Origin: Pseudomonadota bacterium
GTDB taxonomy: Bacteria > Myxococcota_A > Polyangia > Haliangiales > Haliangiaceae
DNA: 64,000 bases
Direction of reading: 5' to 3'
NCBI GenBank assembly: GCA_023386455.1
Contig: JAEWJO010000803.1
Span: forward strand, 1 to 64,000
In this document: piece by piece, positions 18,597 to 27,719 of the stretch
How positions within the stretch are numbered: the stretch's first letter is position 1
Layout of the letters: each line of letters begins with the position of its first letter
The notes under the pieces: model-generated
Seen by the model: the letters and a program-made list of their open reading frames with translations, nothing else
What the model was told of the DNA's origin: nothing
The model's database searches: none
Position numbers and translations under genes: made by a program

Positions 18597-18607
18597 GAGT
18601 AGTTCCT

Positions 18608-18643
18608 ACAACACGTTGTGTTCTCCACAACGAGGCGTGTTGT
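18608..18643. promoter_or_regulatory. Inverted-repeat operator between norR and the RIC operon
   Basis: A perfect 7-base dyad CGTTGTG-TTCTC-CACAACG (18614-18632) is flanked by ACAACAC on the left and GTGTTGT on the right, so the block contains nested repeats of the ACAAC/GTTGT type. It is different from the palindrome found at the other sigma54 promoters. It is placed to control norR (17046-18596), the RIC operon or both; the binding protein is unknown, NorR being the obvious guess. Confidence 0.5.
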
Positions 18644-18688
18644 CGCGATTACCACGCGCATCGTGATCACGCGGGGTTGGCGCTGGTC

Positions 18689-19378
18689 ATGAACCTGCAA
18701 ATGCAACGACGCATGCAAGAGCTCACGAGGACCCTGGGCGACCTCGCTCGCCTTCCCTCCGCGACGCGCGTGTTTCTCCGACACCGGCTCGACTTCTGTT
18801 GCGGCGGCCGCCGAACCCTCGGCGACGCGTGCGAGGCAGCAGGCCTCGACGCGACGGCGATCGTCGCCGAGCTCGAGCAGGAGGCGCGGCGCGGCGGCCC
18901 CGAGCTCAGCTGGGATAGCCGCACCCAGGCCGAGCTCGCGGATCATATCGAGGCTCACTACCACGCCGCACTCCGGCGCGACCTGCCGACGCTCATCGAG
19001 GCGGCGCGCAAGGTCGAGCGAGTACATCGCGAGAAGCCGGCCGTTCCGGCGGGTCTTGCCGACGTGCTCGTCGCGTTCTTCGCCGAGATGGAGACCCACA
19101 TGCTGAAGGAGGAGCGCGTCCTGTTCCCGATGCTTCGCCGCGGCGGGCACGGACAGGCGGTCTACATGCCGGTACGCGTGCTCGAGAACGAGCACGACTC
19201 GCACCGCGACATGCTCCAGCGCATCCGCGAGCTCACCGGCGATCTGGTCACGCCGCCGCACGGATGTGCGACGTGGCGGGCGCTCTATGCCGGCCTGGCC
19301 ACCCTCGAGGAGGAGCTCATGCAGCACATCCACCTCGAGAACAACGTGCTGTTCGCCCGCGCGATCAGGGGAGCATGA
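18689..19378 (+). CDS. ric: Iron-sulfur cluster repair di-iron protein (RIC/YtfE/ScdA), copy 1
   Basis: A 229-residue protein with the N-terminal ScdA/DUF542 module, containing the diagnostic LDFCCGGRR motif (about residues 30-40), followed by a hemerythrin-like four-helix domain with His and Glu ligands (HIEAHYH, ETHMLKEERVLFPML, ENEHDSHRD, HIHLENNVLF). RIC proteins repair iron-sulfur clusters damaged by NO or oxidants. The ATG at 18689 is chosen over a TTG 12 bases upstream. It leads an operon of overlapping genes next to norR, consistent with NO induction. Confidence 0.88.
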   Translation: MNLQMQRRMQELTRTLGDLARLPSATRVFLRHRLDFCCGGRRTLGDACEAAGLDATAIVAELEQEARRGGPELSWDSRTQAELADHIEAHYHAALRRDLPTLIEAARKVERVHREKPAVPAGLADVLVAFFAEMETHMLKEERVLFPMLRRGGHGQAVYMPVRVLENEHDSHRDMLQRIRELTGDLVTPPHGCATWRALYAGLATLEEELMQHIHLENNVLFARAIRGA

Positions 19379-19818
19379 CGATGCCGCCGGGGCTCGGCCG
19401 ATGGGTCTCCGATCACCACGACTACGTGTGGGCGCGGATGCCGTTCGTCGTACCGATGGCGGCTGCGGTCGCGCGCCGGCGAAACGATGCGATGGCGCAG
19501 GAGCTGGCGGACACGCTTCGTCTGCTCTACGCCTCGCTCGTGGCACACCTCGACCGCGAGGAGCGGTTCTTCGCACGGTCGGGCCGCGCCAATGCGGTGG
19601 AATGGGTCGGTGCCGACCTCCACGCCGATCACATGATGGTCGGCTCGATGCTCGACCGCATTCGCCAGCTCGCGACGTCGCTGCTGGCGAAGCACGAGAG
19701 CTCGAGCCCGCTCGAGCGCGGCCTCTACGCCGAGCTCGCATGTCTGGATGCACATCTCTCGACGCAGATGGAGCTCGAGGAGCTCATCGTGATCGATCAA
19801 CTCGAAGGAAGACCATGA
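19375..19818 (+). CDS. Hemerythrin-like domain protein
   Basis: A 147-residue helical protein with hemerythrin-type metal-ligand motifs: SDHHDYVWARMP near the start, AHLDREERFF, LHADHMMVGSML and MELEELIV near the end. It starts in the ATGA overlap with the RIC gene. A non-heme di-iron site for oxygen or NO is likely from the family; the exact function is unknown. Confidence 0.75.
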   Translation: MTMPPGLGRWVSDHHDYVWARMPFVVPMAAAVARRRNDAMAQELADTLRLLYASLVAHLDREERFFARSGRANAVEWVGADLHADHMMVGSMLDRIRQLATSLLAKHESSSPLERGLYAELACLDAHLSTQMELEELIVIDQLEGRP

Positions 19819-20174
19819 AGTCCCCACCCGAACCGGCGCGGCTCCATACCATCCTCGACGTGCATGTCGTCGCGGCCGAGCTCAGCGTCGAGGCCAGCTC
19901 CGCGGAGTCAGGGCACGCCGCGCGCACCATCGTTCGCGAGTCCGATCTGAGCGTGCTCGTCACGGCGATGAGGCCGGGCGCCGTGATCGCGAATCACCGC
20001 GCGATGGCGACGGCGGTGGTCCAGGTCGTGCGCGGCCGGATCCGGATCGAGATGCCCGAGCAGTCGCTGGAGCTCGCGGCAGGACAGATCGTCGCGCTCG
20101 AACGCGCGGTCGCCCACGAGGTCCGGGCGATCGAGACGAGCGCGTTCGTCGTCACCCTCGCGAGGCCGCGATGA
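19815..20174 (+). CDS. Small cupin-domain protein
   Basis: A 119-residue single-domain cupin: a beta-rich pattern with VLVTAMRPGAVIANHRA, RGRIRIEM, LAAGQIVALERAVAHEVRA. Only some of the usual metal-binding residues are present (one His in the first motif, His in VAHEV), so it may bind a metal weakly or act as a sensor. It overlaps the hemerythrin gene by 4 bases. Cupins of this type recur beside denitrification regulators. Confidence 0.68.
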   Translation: MKSPPEPARLHTILDVHVVAAELSVEASSAESGHAARTIVRESDLSVLVTAMRPGAVIANHRAMATAVVQVVRGRIRIEMPEQSLELAAGQIVALERAVAHEVRAIETSAFVVTLARPR

Positions 20175-20196
20175 GCCTTCCTTCACGCACCGGTAC

Positions 20197-20958
20197 ATGG
20201 TGAAGCGTCGATCACTCTGGCCGCGCGAGCACGGCGCGTACGCTCAGCTCGCGGCGCCGCTCGTCAGCGCGCTCGCGATTCGCGCGCCGTCGGCCGCCGC
20301 GGGGCTGCTCGCGTTCGCGTCGGCCACCGCATTCCTCGCGAACGAGCCGCTCCTCGTCGCGCTCGGCCATCGCGGCAAGCGATTGCTCGCCTCCGATGGC
20401 CGGCGTGCGCGGACGCGGCTCGGCGTGCTGGCGGCGCTCTCGGTCTCCGCCGGAGCGGCAGGTCTCGGCCTCGCATCGAACACCGCGCTCGCCGTCGCGG
20501 GTGTCGTCGCGATCCCGGTGGCGGCGATGCTCGTGCTCGCGTGGCGCCGCTCGATGCACTCGGTCACCGGCGAGGTCGTCGCCGCCATCGCGCTTCCCGG
20601 CGCAGCGGCCGTCGTCGCCGCGGCATCCGGCGTCGCGCCCTGCGATGCGTTCGCGCTGTGGGCCACCTGGTCGGTCGGCTACGCCGCGAGCGTCGTGGCC
20701 GTCCACCGCGTGATCGCGCGCCACCGCAAGCCGGCAACGTGGTGGGACCCGCTGCTCGCCGCCGCGCTCGCGTGCGTGACGACGGCGAGCCTGGCCCTGG
20801 CGTTCTGGCACCCGCTCTGGGCCGTCGCATCCCCGCTCGCGGGAATCGCGAGCGTCCTCGCGATCCGACCACCGAAGGCGACGAAGCTGAGGGCGATCGG
20901 CGTCGCGCTCGTGATCGCGTCGGTCGCCTCGCTCGCGATCGCCATTGCCGTGGAGTAG
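20197..20958 (+). CDS. YwiC-like membrane protein
   Basis: A 253-residue polytopic protein with about eight membrane segments. The N-terminal motif WPREHGAYAQLAAPL is the hallmark of the YwiC family; Bacillus ywiC lies in the fnr-nar region. No biochemical role is established. The gap to the cupin gene is 22 bases, so it is likely in the same operon. Confidence 0.78.
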   Translation: MVKRRSLWPREHGAYAQLAAPLVSALAIRAPSAAAGLLAFASATAFLANEPLLVALGHRGKRLLASDGRRARTRLGVLAALSVSAGAAGLGLASNTALAVAGVVAIPVAAMLVLAWRRSMHSVTGEVVAAIALPGAAAVVAAASGVAPCDAFALWATWSVGYAASVVAVHRVIARHRKPATWWDPLLAAALACVTTASLALAFWHPLWAVASPLAGIASVLAIRPPKATKLRAIGVALVIASVASLAIAIAVE

Positions 20959-20962
20959 CTCC

Positions 20963-21511
20963 ATGATCGTTCAACTCGGACAACGTTCTCGCCACGGTGA
21001 CGTCGATGCGCTGCTGTCGGAGTGTCACCTGCGCATCCGTCGGTTCGTTTCGCTCGCACGCCGGATCCCGACGCAGCCGCAGGCGCGAGCCGAGGAGGTG
21101 AAGGATGTCGCCGCGCAGATCGTGCGCTACTTCACGCTCGGATTCCCGCTGCATCTCCTCGACGAGGACGAGCTCGTGATGCCGCGGCTGATCGGGCAAG
21201 ACCGCGAGCTCGATCTCGCGCTCGCCCGGATGCACGCGGATCACGGAGAGCACGCAGGACACGTGGCGCGCGTGGTCGAGCTGTGTGTCGCGCTCGAGCG
21301 CGAGCCGCACGCGCTCGCGACCTTGTCGACAGAGCTCGCCGGCGCGGCCGCCGCGCTCCACGCGGTGATCGAGCCGCATCTCCTGCTCGAGGAACGCGTG
21401 ATCTTTCCGGCGCTGCGCCTCCTGCCGCCGCCGGTCCGCGACGAGATCCGCGCGGGCATGCAGGCGCGCCGCCAGGACGGCCAGTTCGGTGCGACCCGGC
21501 TGCCGGGCTGA
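20963..21511 (+). CDS. Hemerythrin-like domain protein
   Basis: A 182-residue helical protein with hemerythrin-type signatures: HLRIRRFVSLARRIP, LHLLDEDELVMPRL, MHADHGEHAGHV and EPHLLLEERVIFPAL. It starts at the ATG at 20963, 4 bases after the YwiC stop, and closes the RIC operon. It is the third hemerythrin-type protein of that operon. Confidence 0.75.
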   Translation: MIVQLGQRSRHGDVDALLSECHLRIRRFVSLARRIPTQPQARAEEVKDVAAQIVRYFTLGFPLHLLDEDELVMPRLIGQDRELDLALARMHADHGEHAGHVARVVELCVALEREPHALATLSTELAGAAAALHAVIEPHLLLEERVIFPALRLLPPPVRDEIRAGMQARRQDGQFGATRLPG

Positions 21512-21569
21512 GCGTGCGAGCTAGCCTCGACGAGTCGAGACCGATCAGAGCGTGCACGGTCAGTTCATA

Positions 21570-22535
21570 TCAGCGCTTCGCTCGCCGCTGGAGCGTGCGC
21601 ACGCTGACCTTCAGCCGCTGCGCGGTGCGCGTCAGGTTGCCCTGCTCGGCCGTGATCGCGGCATCGATCACGAGGTCGATGATCTCCTCGAGCGGGCGGT
21701 TGGTCGGGACCACGATCGAGTCGGCCTGCGCCGCCGGGTCGATGCGGCCCAGGCGGAGCGCGGGCGGGAGATCCTGCGCTCGCACGGTCTTGCCCTCGCG
21801 CAGGATGCACAGCAGCTCGACGACGTTGCGGAGCTCGCGCACGTTGCCGGGCCAGTCGTACGCGGTGAGCGCGGTGCGCGCCGAGCGCGCGAACACCGGC
21901 GGCGTCACGTCGTGGATCGCGGACAGCTGGGCGATGAACGCGTCGAGAAGCTGCGGGATATCGCGGCGGCGCTCGCGCAGCGGCGGTACCTGGAGGACGA
22001 TGCCCTGGATGCGATAGTAGAGGTCGGGGCGGAACCGTCCGGCTCGAACCTCCTGCTCGAGCGGGCGCAGCGTCGCGAGCACGAGCCGGACATCTGCCTC
22101 GATCTTCTTCACGCCACCGACACGCATGTAGCGGTGCGTCTCGAGGAACCGAAGCATCTTGGCCTGGAGCGCGACCGGCATCTCCGCGATCTCGTCGAGG
22201 AACAGCGTGCCGCCGTTCGCGACCTCGATCTTGCCCGTCGAGCGCTCGGTGGCGCCGGTGTACGCGCCGCGCTCGTGTCCGAACAGCTCGCTCTCGAACA
22301 GCGCTTCCGGAATCGCGGCGCAGTTGATCGGAACGAACGGCCCGCTGCGGCGTGGGGACAGCTCGTGAAGGCGTCGCGCCATCACTTCCTTTCCGGAGCC
22401 GCTCTCGCCCGTGAACGTGACGGTGACCTCCTTCACGGCGACCGCTCGCAGGAATCGATCGAACGAACGCATCACCGGCGACGCCATCACCGGCTCGAGC
22501 ACGACCGTGGGAGTACTTCGGAGGCGCCTGGGCAT
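21570..22535 (-). CDS. Sigma54-dependent activator lacking a sensory domain
   Basis: A 321-residue protein that begins almost directly with the AAA+ domain (GESGSGKE about 43-50) and ends with a short Fis-type HTH ([21 protein letters not shown]). The sigma54 contact loop reads GAYTGA, a Tyr substitution seen in some natural activators. Without a receiver or GAF domain it must be controlled by another protein, by its abundance, or be constitutive. It is divergent from the hydrogenase-4-like operon, whose sigma54 promoter it may serve. A weak GG-N10-GC lies upstream of its own ATG. Confidence 0.83.
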   Translation of the reverse strand: MPRRLRSTPTVVLEPVMASPVMRSFDRFLRAVAVKEVTVTFTGESGSGKEVMARRLHELSPRRSGPFVPINCAAIPEALFESELFGHERGAYTGATERSTGKIEVANGGTLFLDEIAEMPVALQAKMLRFLETHRYMRVGGVKKIEADVRLVLATLRPLEQEVRAGRFRPDLYYRIQGIVLQVPPLRERRRDIPQLLDAFIAQLSAIHDVTPPVFARSARTALTAYDWPGNVRELRNVVELLCILREGKTVRAQDLPPALRLGRIDPAAQADSIVVPTNRPLEEIIDLVIDAAITAEQGNLTRTAQRLKVSVRTLQRRAKR

Positions 22536-22752
22536 CCGTCTGCAGTCTACGCCGCGAGCGTCAATCCGTCGCTGCTACCTGCGACGAGATGGCGGGTTCG
22601 CGGCGAGGGGTGCCTCATCCTCGTCGTCGAATGGCGGAGATGCCTGGTGCCGAGACCGCGACGCTACGACAAGGTGTCGCGTTTGCGAGCACGTGGCTCG
22701 CCAGGCGGCCCGGGCGGGTGAATTCGGCGTTGCTGCACGCGAGTTGGCGCCG

Positions 22753-22768
22753 TGGCGCACTGCTTGCA
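22753..22768 (+). promoter_or_regulatory. Sigma54 -24/-12 promoter of the hydrogenase-4-like operon
   Basis: TGGCGCACTGCTTGCA, GG-N10-GC with perfect TTGCA. The predicted start 22779 is 6 bases before the ATG at 22785, and excludes the GTG at 22752 as start codon. No copy of the common palindrome is found upstream, so a different activator is likely. Confidence 0.7.
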
Positions 22769-22784
22769 CTTTCGGCCGGCCGCG

Positions 22785-24767
22785 ATGGTTGGTTCTGGCT
22801 TGTTCCTGGCGAGCATCCCCGTGCTGGTGATCGGGGCGGCACTCGCCGCGGGCCTGCGCGGAAATCGCGCGCGCGGCATCGCAGCGCTGGGCTCGCAGGC
22901 GATCGCGATCGCGCTCGTGATCGCGAGCATCGCGCCGATTCTCGGCGGTGACGGACGCATCGACGTGACGTGGGCGTGGCCCGTGCCGATCGAGCGCATC
23001 GCGTTCCGGGTCGACGCGCTCGGCGCGTTCTTCCTCGTGTGGTCGCTGCCGATGACGTTCCTCGGCACGCTGTACTCGACCGGCTACCTCCAGCCGTACT
23101 TCAACCACGGCCGCAACGGCGGGCCGCACTTCGCGCTGCTGAACCTCACGGCGCTGTCGTTCATCCTGATCTACGCGGTCCAGAACGCGCTCGTGTTCCT
23201 GCTCGGCTGGGAGATCGCGGCGGTTGCCGCGTGGTTGATGGTCATCTGGGACTACCGCAACCAGAAGATCCGGTTCGCCGGGTTCAACTACCTCGTCTCG
23301 ACCCATGTCGGCCTGTTCGTCCTCGTCGCCGCGTTCATGTTGCTGCACAGCTACACGGGGTCGATGGACTTCGCCGACTTCGGGACGTACCTCGCGAGTC
23401 ATCCGTCGGGGCAGGGCACGCTGTTCCTGCTGCTCGGCATCTCGTTCGCGCTGAAGTCGGCGTTCTTTCCGTTTCATACGTGGCTGCCGCGCGCGCACTC
23501 GGCCGCGCCGGCACACGTCTCGGCGTTGATGTCGGGCGTCATCCACAAGGCGGGTCTGTTCGCGTTCCTGCGCTTCACGCTGCTCTCGGGACGGCCCGAG
23601 CCCTGGATGGGATGGGCGGTCCTGATCTTCGGCGCGGCGTCCGCCGTGTTCGGCGTGCTGTACACGGCGACGCAACGCGATCTGAAGCGCATGCTCGGCT
23701 ACTCCTCGACGGAGAACGTCGGCATCGCCGGGATGGCGATCGGGGTCGGCATGCTGGGCTGGGCGTGGTCGGATCCCGTGCTCGCGACGGTCGGGTTCGG
23801 CGGCGGCCTCCTGCACATCCTCAATCACGCGTTCTTCAAGTGCTCGCTGTTCTATGCGGTCGGTGCCATCTACCGCGCGGCGCACACGATCGACCTCGAG
23901 CGTCTCGGTGGTCTCGCGCGCAGGATGCCGAGGACCGCGGTCTACTTCCTGCTCGGTTGCCTCGCGATGTGCGCGCTACCGCCGTTCAACGGCTTCGTCG
24001 GCGAGTTCCTCGTCTATACCGGGCTCCTGTCGGGCGGCGCGCCGACCATCGAGGGCGACGTCGTGCTCGTGTGCGCGGCCGCGGTCCTCGCGTTCGTCGG
24101 GGCCGTCGGAGCGCTGTCGACGACGCGCGCGTTCGGCCTCGCGTTCCTCGGCGTCCCTCGCGATCCGTCGATCCACGTGACCGACGATGCGCCACGCTCG
24201 ATGGCGGTCCCGATGGCCGTGCACAGCGCCGGCATCCTCGTCCTCGGGCTGTTCCCGACCGCGGCTCTCGCGATCATCGAGCCGGTCCTCGCGCTGCTCC
24301 CGGCGAGCATCGGCCACGCACCCGACCTCGCCGACGTGCTCGCGCCGGTGGTGTGGGCGAGCCGCGGACTCGCGGCCGCGCTCGCGGTCTCGATGATCGT
24401 CGCGTGGAGGCGGCGAGCCCGTGCGCGCGAGAGCGTGACCTGGGGGTGTGGCTACACCGCGGCGACGGCGCGCATGCAGTACACCGGGAGCTCGTTCTCG
24501 GCGCAGCTCTCGACGCTGTTCCGGCCGGCGCTGCCGGTGCTGACACGCGAGCATCTCCCGACCGAGCCGTTCCCCCAGCACGCGTCGCATCTGTCGACCC
24601 ATCACGTCGATGCGGTCGAGCAGCGGATGTTCGAGGTGATCGGCCAGGGCGAGCAGTTCGTGCGGGAGACCTCGTCGCGGATCCCGGAGCAGCCGCGGTT
24701 CGCGTTCGCGGCGGGTCTGCTCGCGCTCGTCGTGCTGGCGCTCGTCGCGCTCGGCGAGGTCCTGTGA
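22785..24767 (+). CDS. hyfB-like: Hydrogenase-4-like membrane subunit B (NuoL/MrpA-type proton channel)
   Basis: A 660-residue polytopic protein of the proton-translocating NuoL/Mrp family with about 15 helices. The family core is clear: LLGISFALKSAFFPFHTWLPRAHSAAPAHVSALMSG split across two helices, with the conserved Lys and the Pro-rich loop, and LLHILNHAFFKCSLF with the second conserved Lys. The C-terminal WGCGYTAATARMQYT region is typical of HyfB/HycC. It is the first gene of a six-gene complex coupling an electron-transfer arm to ion movement. Confidence 0.88.
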   Translation: MVGSGLFLASIPVLVIGAALAAGLRGNRARGIAALGSQAIAIALVIASIAPILGGDGRIDVTWAWPVPIERIAFRVDALGAFFLVWSLPMTFLGTLYSTGYLQPYFNHGRNGGPHFALLNLTALSFILIYAVQNALVFLLGWEIAAVAAWLMVIWDYRNQKIRFAGFNYLVSTHVGLFVLVAAFMLLHSYTGSMDFADFGTYLASHPSGQGTLFLLLGISFALKSAFFPFHTWLPRAHSAAPAHVSALMSGVIHKAGLFAFLRFTLLSGRPEPWMGWAVLIFGAASAVFGVLYTATQRDLKRMLGYSSTENVGIAGMAIGVGMLGWAWSDPVLATVGFGGGLLHILNHAFFKCSLFYAVGAIYRAAHTIDLERLGGLARRMPRTAVYFLLGCLAMCALPPFNGFVGEFLVYTGLLSGGAPTIEGDVVLVCAAAVLAFVGAVGALSTTRAFGLAFLGVPRDPSIHVTDDAPRSMAVPMAVHSAGILVLGLFPTAALAIIEPVLALLPASIGHAPDLADVLAPVVWASRGLAAALAVSMIVAWRRRARARESVTWGCGYTAATARMQYTGSSFSAQLSTLFRPALPVLTREHLPTEPFPQHASHLSTHHVDAVEQRMFEVIGQGEQFVRETSSRIPEQPRFAFAAGLLALVVLALVALGEVL

Positions 24768-25678
24768 GCGTCGTCGCCAACATCGTCGCGTTGCTCGTGA
24801 TGCCGATCCTGATCACCGGCACGATCAATCGCGTCAAGTCGCGATGGGCCGGACGTATCGGCCCACCGATCTTCCAGCTCGCGTTCGATCTGTGGCGGCT
24901 CGCCCACAAGACGCCCGTCTACAGCAAGGTGACGACACCGGTGTTCCGGCTCGGGCCCGTGGTCGTGCTCGTCACGGCGATCGCGTCGGCGTGCATCGTG
25001 CCGCTCGCCGGCACCGAGTCACTCGTCGGGTTCCCGTTCGACTTCGTCTGGTTCGCCTACGTCTGGTCCCTCGGCCGGGTCGCCCTGATGCTCGGCGCGC
25101 TCGACACCGGCAGCTCGTTCGAGGGCATGGGCGCCTCGCGGGAGGCGACGTTCGCGACGCTGCTCGAGCCGGTGCTGTTCCTCGTCGCGGGTGCGCTGTG
25201 TCTGCACGGTGGCGTGCGCAGTCTCGAGGCCGCACTCGTGCCACGTCTCGACGGGCCCTCGGCCGTCGTCATGTGGGCCGCGGCGGTCGCCGCGCTGATG
25301 GTGGTGATCCAGGTCGAGGCGTCGCGCATGCCCGTCGACGATCCGACGACCCACCTCGAGCTGACGATGGTCCACGAGGTCATGGTGCTCGACCACAGCG
25401 GTCCCGAGCTCGCGATGCTGCACCTCGGCGCGGCGATCAAGATGTACGTCGCGATCTCGGTTGCAGCGATCCTGCTGAACCCGCTCGCGGGCCACGCGTC
25501 GGTCGCCGCCGTCGCGGCGCACGCCGGCATCTGCCTCGCGATCGCGGTCGTCCTCGGGCTCGTCGAGTCGCTGGTCGCGCGCCTGAAGTTGCGCGTCGTC
25601 CCGCAGTACGTCGTGATCGGCCTCGTCGCCGCCGGCGTCGCGCTGCTCTCGATGCTCGGGCGCGGAGGTCATCCGTGA
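24764..25678 (+). CDS. hyfC-like: Hydrogenase-4-like membrane subunit C (NuoH-type)
   Basis: A 304-residue polytopic protein equivalent to NuoH/HyfC, the membrane anchor that links the soluble arm to the ion channel. Motifs include GRIGPPIFQLAFDLWRL, MGASREATFATLLEP and the acidic MVIQVEASRMPVDDPTTHLELTM region in two pieces, with the EVM-VLDHSGPELA loop. It starts at a GTG in the GTGA overlap with the B subunit. Confidence 0.88.
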   Translation: MSVVANIVALLVMPILITGTINRVKSRWAGRIGPPIFQLAFDLWRLAHKTPVYSKVTTPVFRLGPVVVLVTAIASACIVPLAGTESLVGFPFDFVWFAYVWSLGRVALMLGALDTGSSFEGMGASREATFATLLEPVLFLVAGALCLHGGVRSLEAALVPRLDGPSAVVMWAAAVAALMVVIQVEASRMPVDDPTTHLELTMVHEVMVLDHSGPELAMLHLGAAIKMYVAISVAAILLNPLAGHASVAAVAAHAGICLAIAVVLGLVESLVARLKLRVVPQYVVIGLVAAGVALLSMLGRGGHP

Positions 25679-26292
25679 ATCCGATCCTGATCGCGTTCGT
25701 CGGCGTGCTCGTGGTCCCGCTGTTCGTCGCGTCGTGGCGGCTCAGCGTGTACGGCCTCGCGGCGCAGGGCCTGCTGATGGCATGGATCAGCTACGACCTG
25801 CACCCCGAGCTGGAGTCGCTCGACTGGATCCAGATGATCGATCTCGTCGTCGTCCGTGGCTTCGGTGCACCGATCGCGCTGTTCGTGGTGCTGCGACGCC
25901 AGGGCGCGAGCGCGCGCAACGACGTCATTCCTCCGAACCTCATGTCGTGGACGCTCGCGATCGCGCTCGTCCTCGTCGCGTTCCGGTTCGCCGACATGCT
26001 GGTTCCGGTCGATGGCGACCCGCACTCGTTCGTCGCCGCGGCGAGCGCCGGCGTGCTGCTCGGCCTGCTCGTGCTCGCGACGCAGACCGGACCGTTCAGC
26101 CAGATGGTCGGTGCGCTCCGCATCGAGAACGGGATCGCGATGTTCGAGCTCGGCGGCCATCACGATCCCGCGATGCAGGCCGCGCAGACGGTCATCCTCG
26201 TCGCGACGATCCTGATGTTTCGCTGGTACCTGAAGACGCTGCCCCGCGCGAGCACCGCGAAGGTCAGCGCGGTCGAAGGGATGATCCGATGA
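25675..26292 (+). CDS. hyfE-like: Hydrogenase-4-like membrane subunit E (NuoK-type)
   Basis: A 205-residue membrane protein with about six helices; the central helices carry the conserved acidic residue of NuoK-like subunits in RIENGIAMFELG. It starts with GTG at 25675 (GTGA overlap). Confidence 0.8.
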   Translation: MNPILIAFVGVLVVPLFVASWRLSVYGLAAQGLLMAWISYDLHPELESLDWIQMIDLVVVRGFGAPIALFVVLRRQGASARNDVIPPNLMSWTLAIALVLVAFRFADMLVPVDGDPHSFVAAASAGVLLGLLVLATQTGPFSQMVGALRIENGIAMFELGGHHDPAMQAAQTVILVATILMFRWYLKTLPRASTAKVSAVEGMIR

Positions 26293-27719
26293 CCTGGCTC
26301 CTTCTGGTCACCCTACCGGTCGTGAGTGCGCTCGCGGTATGGACGACGCGCGCGGGTGCGCGTGCCTCGACGGTGCTCGTCGTGACCTCGGCGATGACCT
26401 CGATCGTCGCGATCGCTCACGCCGTCGCGCCGGCGGTGCCGCCGTTCCTGGAGGGCTACGTGCACGGTGACTCGACGGTTCGCCTGTTCGCGCCGGTGAT
26501 CAACGTCATCTTCACGGGCATCGCGGTCTACGTGCGGGCCCGTGTCGCGATCGAGCCCGCGACGCGGCGCTTCGCGTTCCTCGCGCTCGGCTTTCTGGCC
26601 GCGTCGAACCTGGCGCTCCTCAGCAACCACCTGCTGCTCATGTGGATCGGCCTCGAGGCGACGACGCTCGCGGCCGCCCTCATGATCGTCCGCCCCGACG
26701 CAGCGTCGTCGCGTCTCGCGTCGTGGCGTTACCTGCTGTTCTCGTCGGTCGGCCTCGCGCTGGTGCTGCTCGGGCTGTCCTGCCTGACCCGCAGCATGGA
26801 GATGTCTGGTCACGAGGCGACGCTGTTCCTCGACGAGATGCCGGCCGCGGTCGCGACCCCGACCGACGTCTGGCGGCAGCTCGGCGTGGCGCTGGTGCTG
26901 CTCGGCATCGGCACGAAGCTCGGTCTCGCGCCGATGTACAGCTGGTTGCCCGAGGCCTACGACGAGGCGCCGGCGCCGGTGGCCGCGATGCTCGCCGCGG
27001 TGCAGTACAACGTCGCGCTCGTCCTGCTGTTCCGTGTCGTTCACGTCTACCGCGCCGGGAGCAGCGAGCTCATCACCGGCGAGCTCTTGACGATCGGGCT
27101 CGCCTCGGTCGCGGTCTCGACGGCGAGTATCGTCGCGACGAGGAACTTCAAGCGGCTGCTCGCCTACGCATCGATCAACCACGCCGGCGTGATCGCGATC
27201 GGGCTCGGCCTCGGGGACGCCGCGTTCGGTGCGTCGTTCGGGGTGCTGCTGTACGTGCTCAGCAACGCGTTCATCAAGGCGATCCTGTTCCTCACCGCCG
27301 GCAAGATCGAGGCGCACTACGGCACGAAGGACACGAAGTCGATCGCCGGTCTCATCAAGGACCTGCCGTTCAGCGGCCTGTTCCTGATGGTCGGCACGTT
27401 CGCGCTGCTCGGCTTCCCGCCGTTCGGCAGCTTCCTCGGCGAGCTGCTGATCCTGTCGGCGCTCGTCACGAGCGGCCAGATGTTCGTGTTCGCCGCGTTC
27501 TGCATGCTGATCACCGTCTCGTTCGTCGCGACCGGTCGCACGATCTTCCCGATGATCTGGGGCGAGCCGAAGCTGATACGGACGTGGCCGCGCCAGCGCG
27601 TCACCGGCGCGCTGCACAAGCTGATCTTCCTCGTCCTGCTGCTCGTGCTCGGTATCTACATCCCGCCGCAGCTCAACGCGCTGATGACGGATGTCGCGCG
27701 CGCCCTGGAGGGGTCATGA
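26289..27719 (+). CDS. hyfF-like: Hydrogenase-4-like membrane subunit F (NuoN/NuoL-type)
   Basis: A 476-residue proton-channel subunit. Family motifs: LLMWIGLEATTLAAALMI, GTKLGLAPMYSWLPEAYDEAPAPVAAML in two pieces, and NFKRLLAYASINHAGV with YVLSNAFIKAILFL. It has about 13 helices. Overlaps neighbours by 4 bases on both sides. No HyfD-like subunit is present between E and F. Confidence 0.86.
   Translation: MTWLLLVTLPVVSALAVWTTRAGARASTVLVVTSAMTSIVAIAHAVAPAVPPFLEGYVHGDSTVRLFAPVINVIFTGIAVYVRARVAIEPATRRFAFLALGFLAASNLALLSNHLLLMWIGLEATTLAAALMIVRPDAASSRLASWRYLLFSSVGLALVLLGLSCLTRSMEMSGHEATLFLDEMPAAVATPTDVWRQLGVALVLLGIGTKLGLAPMYSWLPEAYDEAPAPVAAMLAAVQYNVALVLLFRVVHVYRAGSSELITGELLTIGLASVAVSTASIVATRNFKRLLAYASINHAGVIAIGLGLGDAAFGASFGVLLYVLSNAFIKAILFLTAGKIEAHYGTKDTKSIAGLIKDLPFSGLFLMVGTFALLGFPPFGSFLGELLILSALVTSGQMFVFAAFCMLITVSFVATGRTIFPMIWGEPKLIRTWPRQRVTGALHKLIFLVLLLVLGIYIPPQLNALMTDVARALEGS

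Noticed and set aside
21526..21539. CTCGAC-GA-GTCGAG hairpin after the hemerythrin gene as a terminator
   Set aside because: A two-base loop, no T-rich run, and normal for GC-rich sequence.
22536..22575. Weak GG-N10-GC upstream of the sensor-less sigma54 activator
   Set aside because: Only the GG and GC match; both half-boxes are otherwise poor and there is no dyad. I mention it in the gene entry only.
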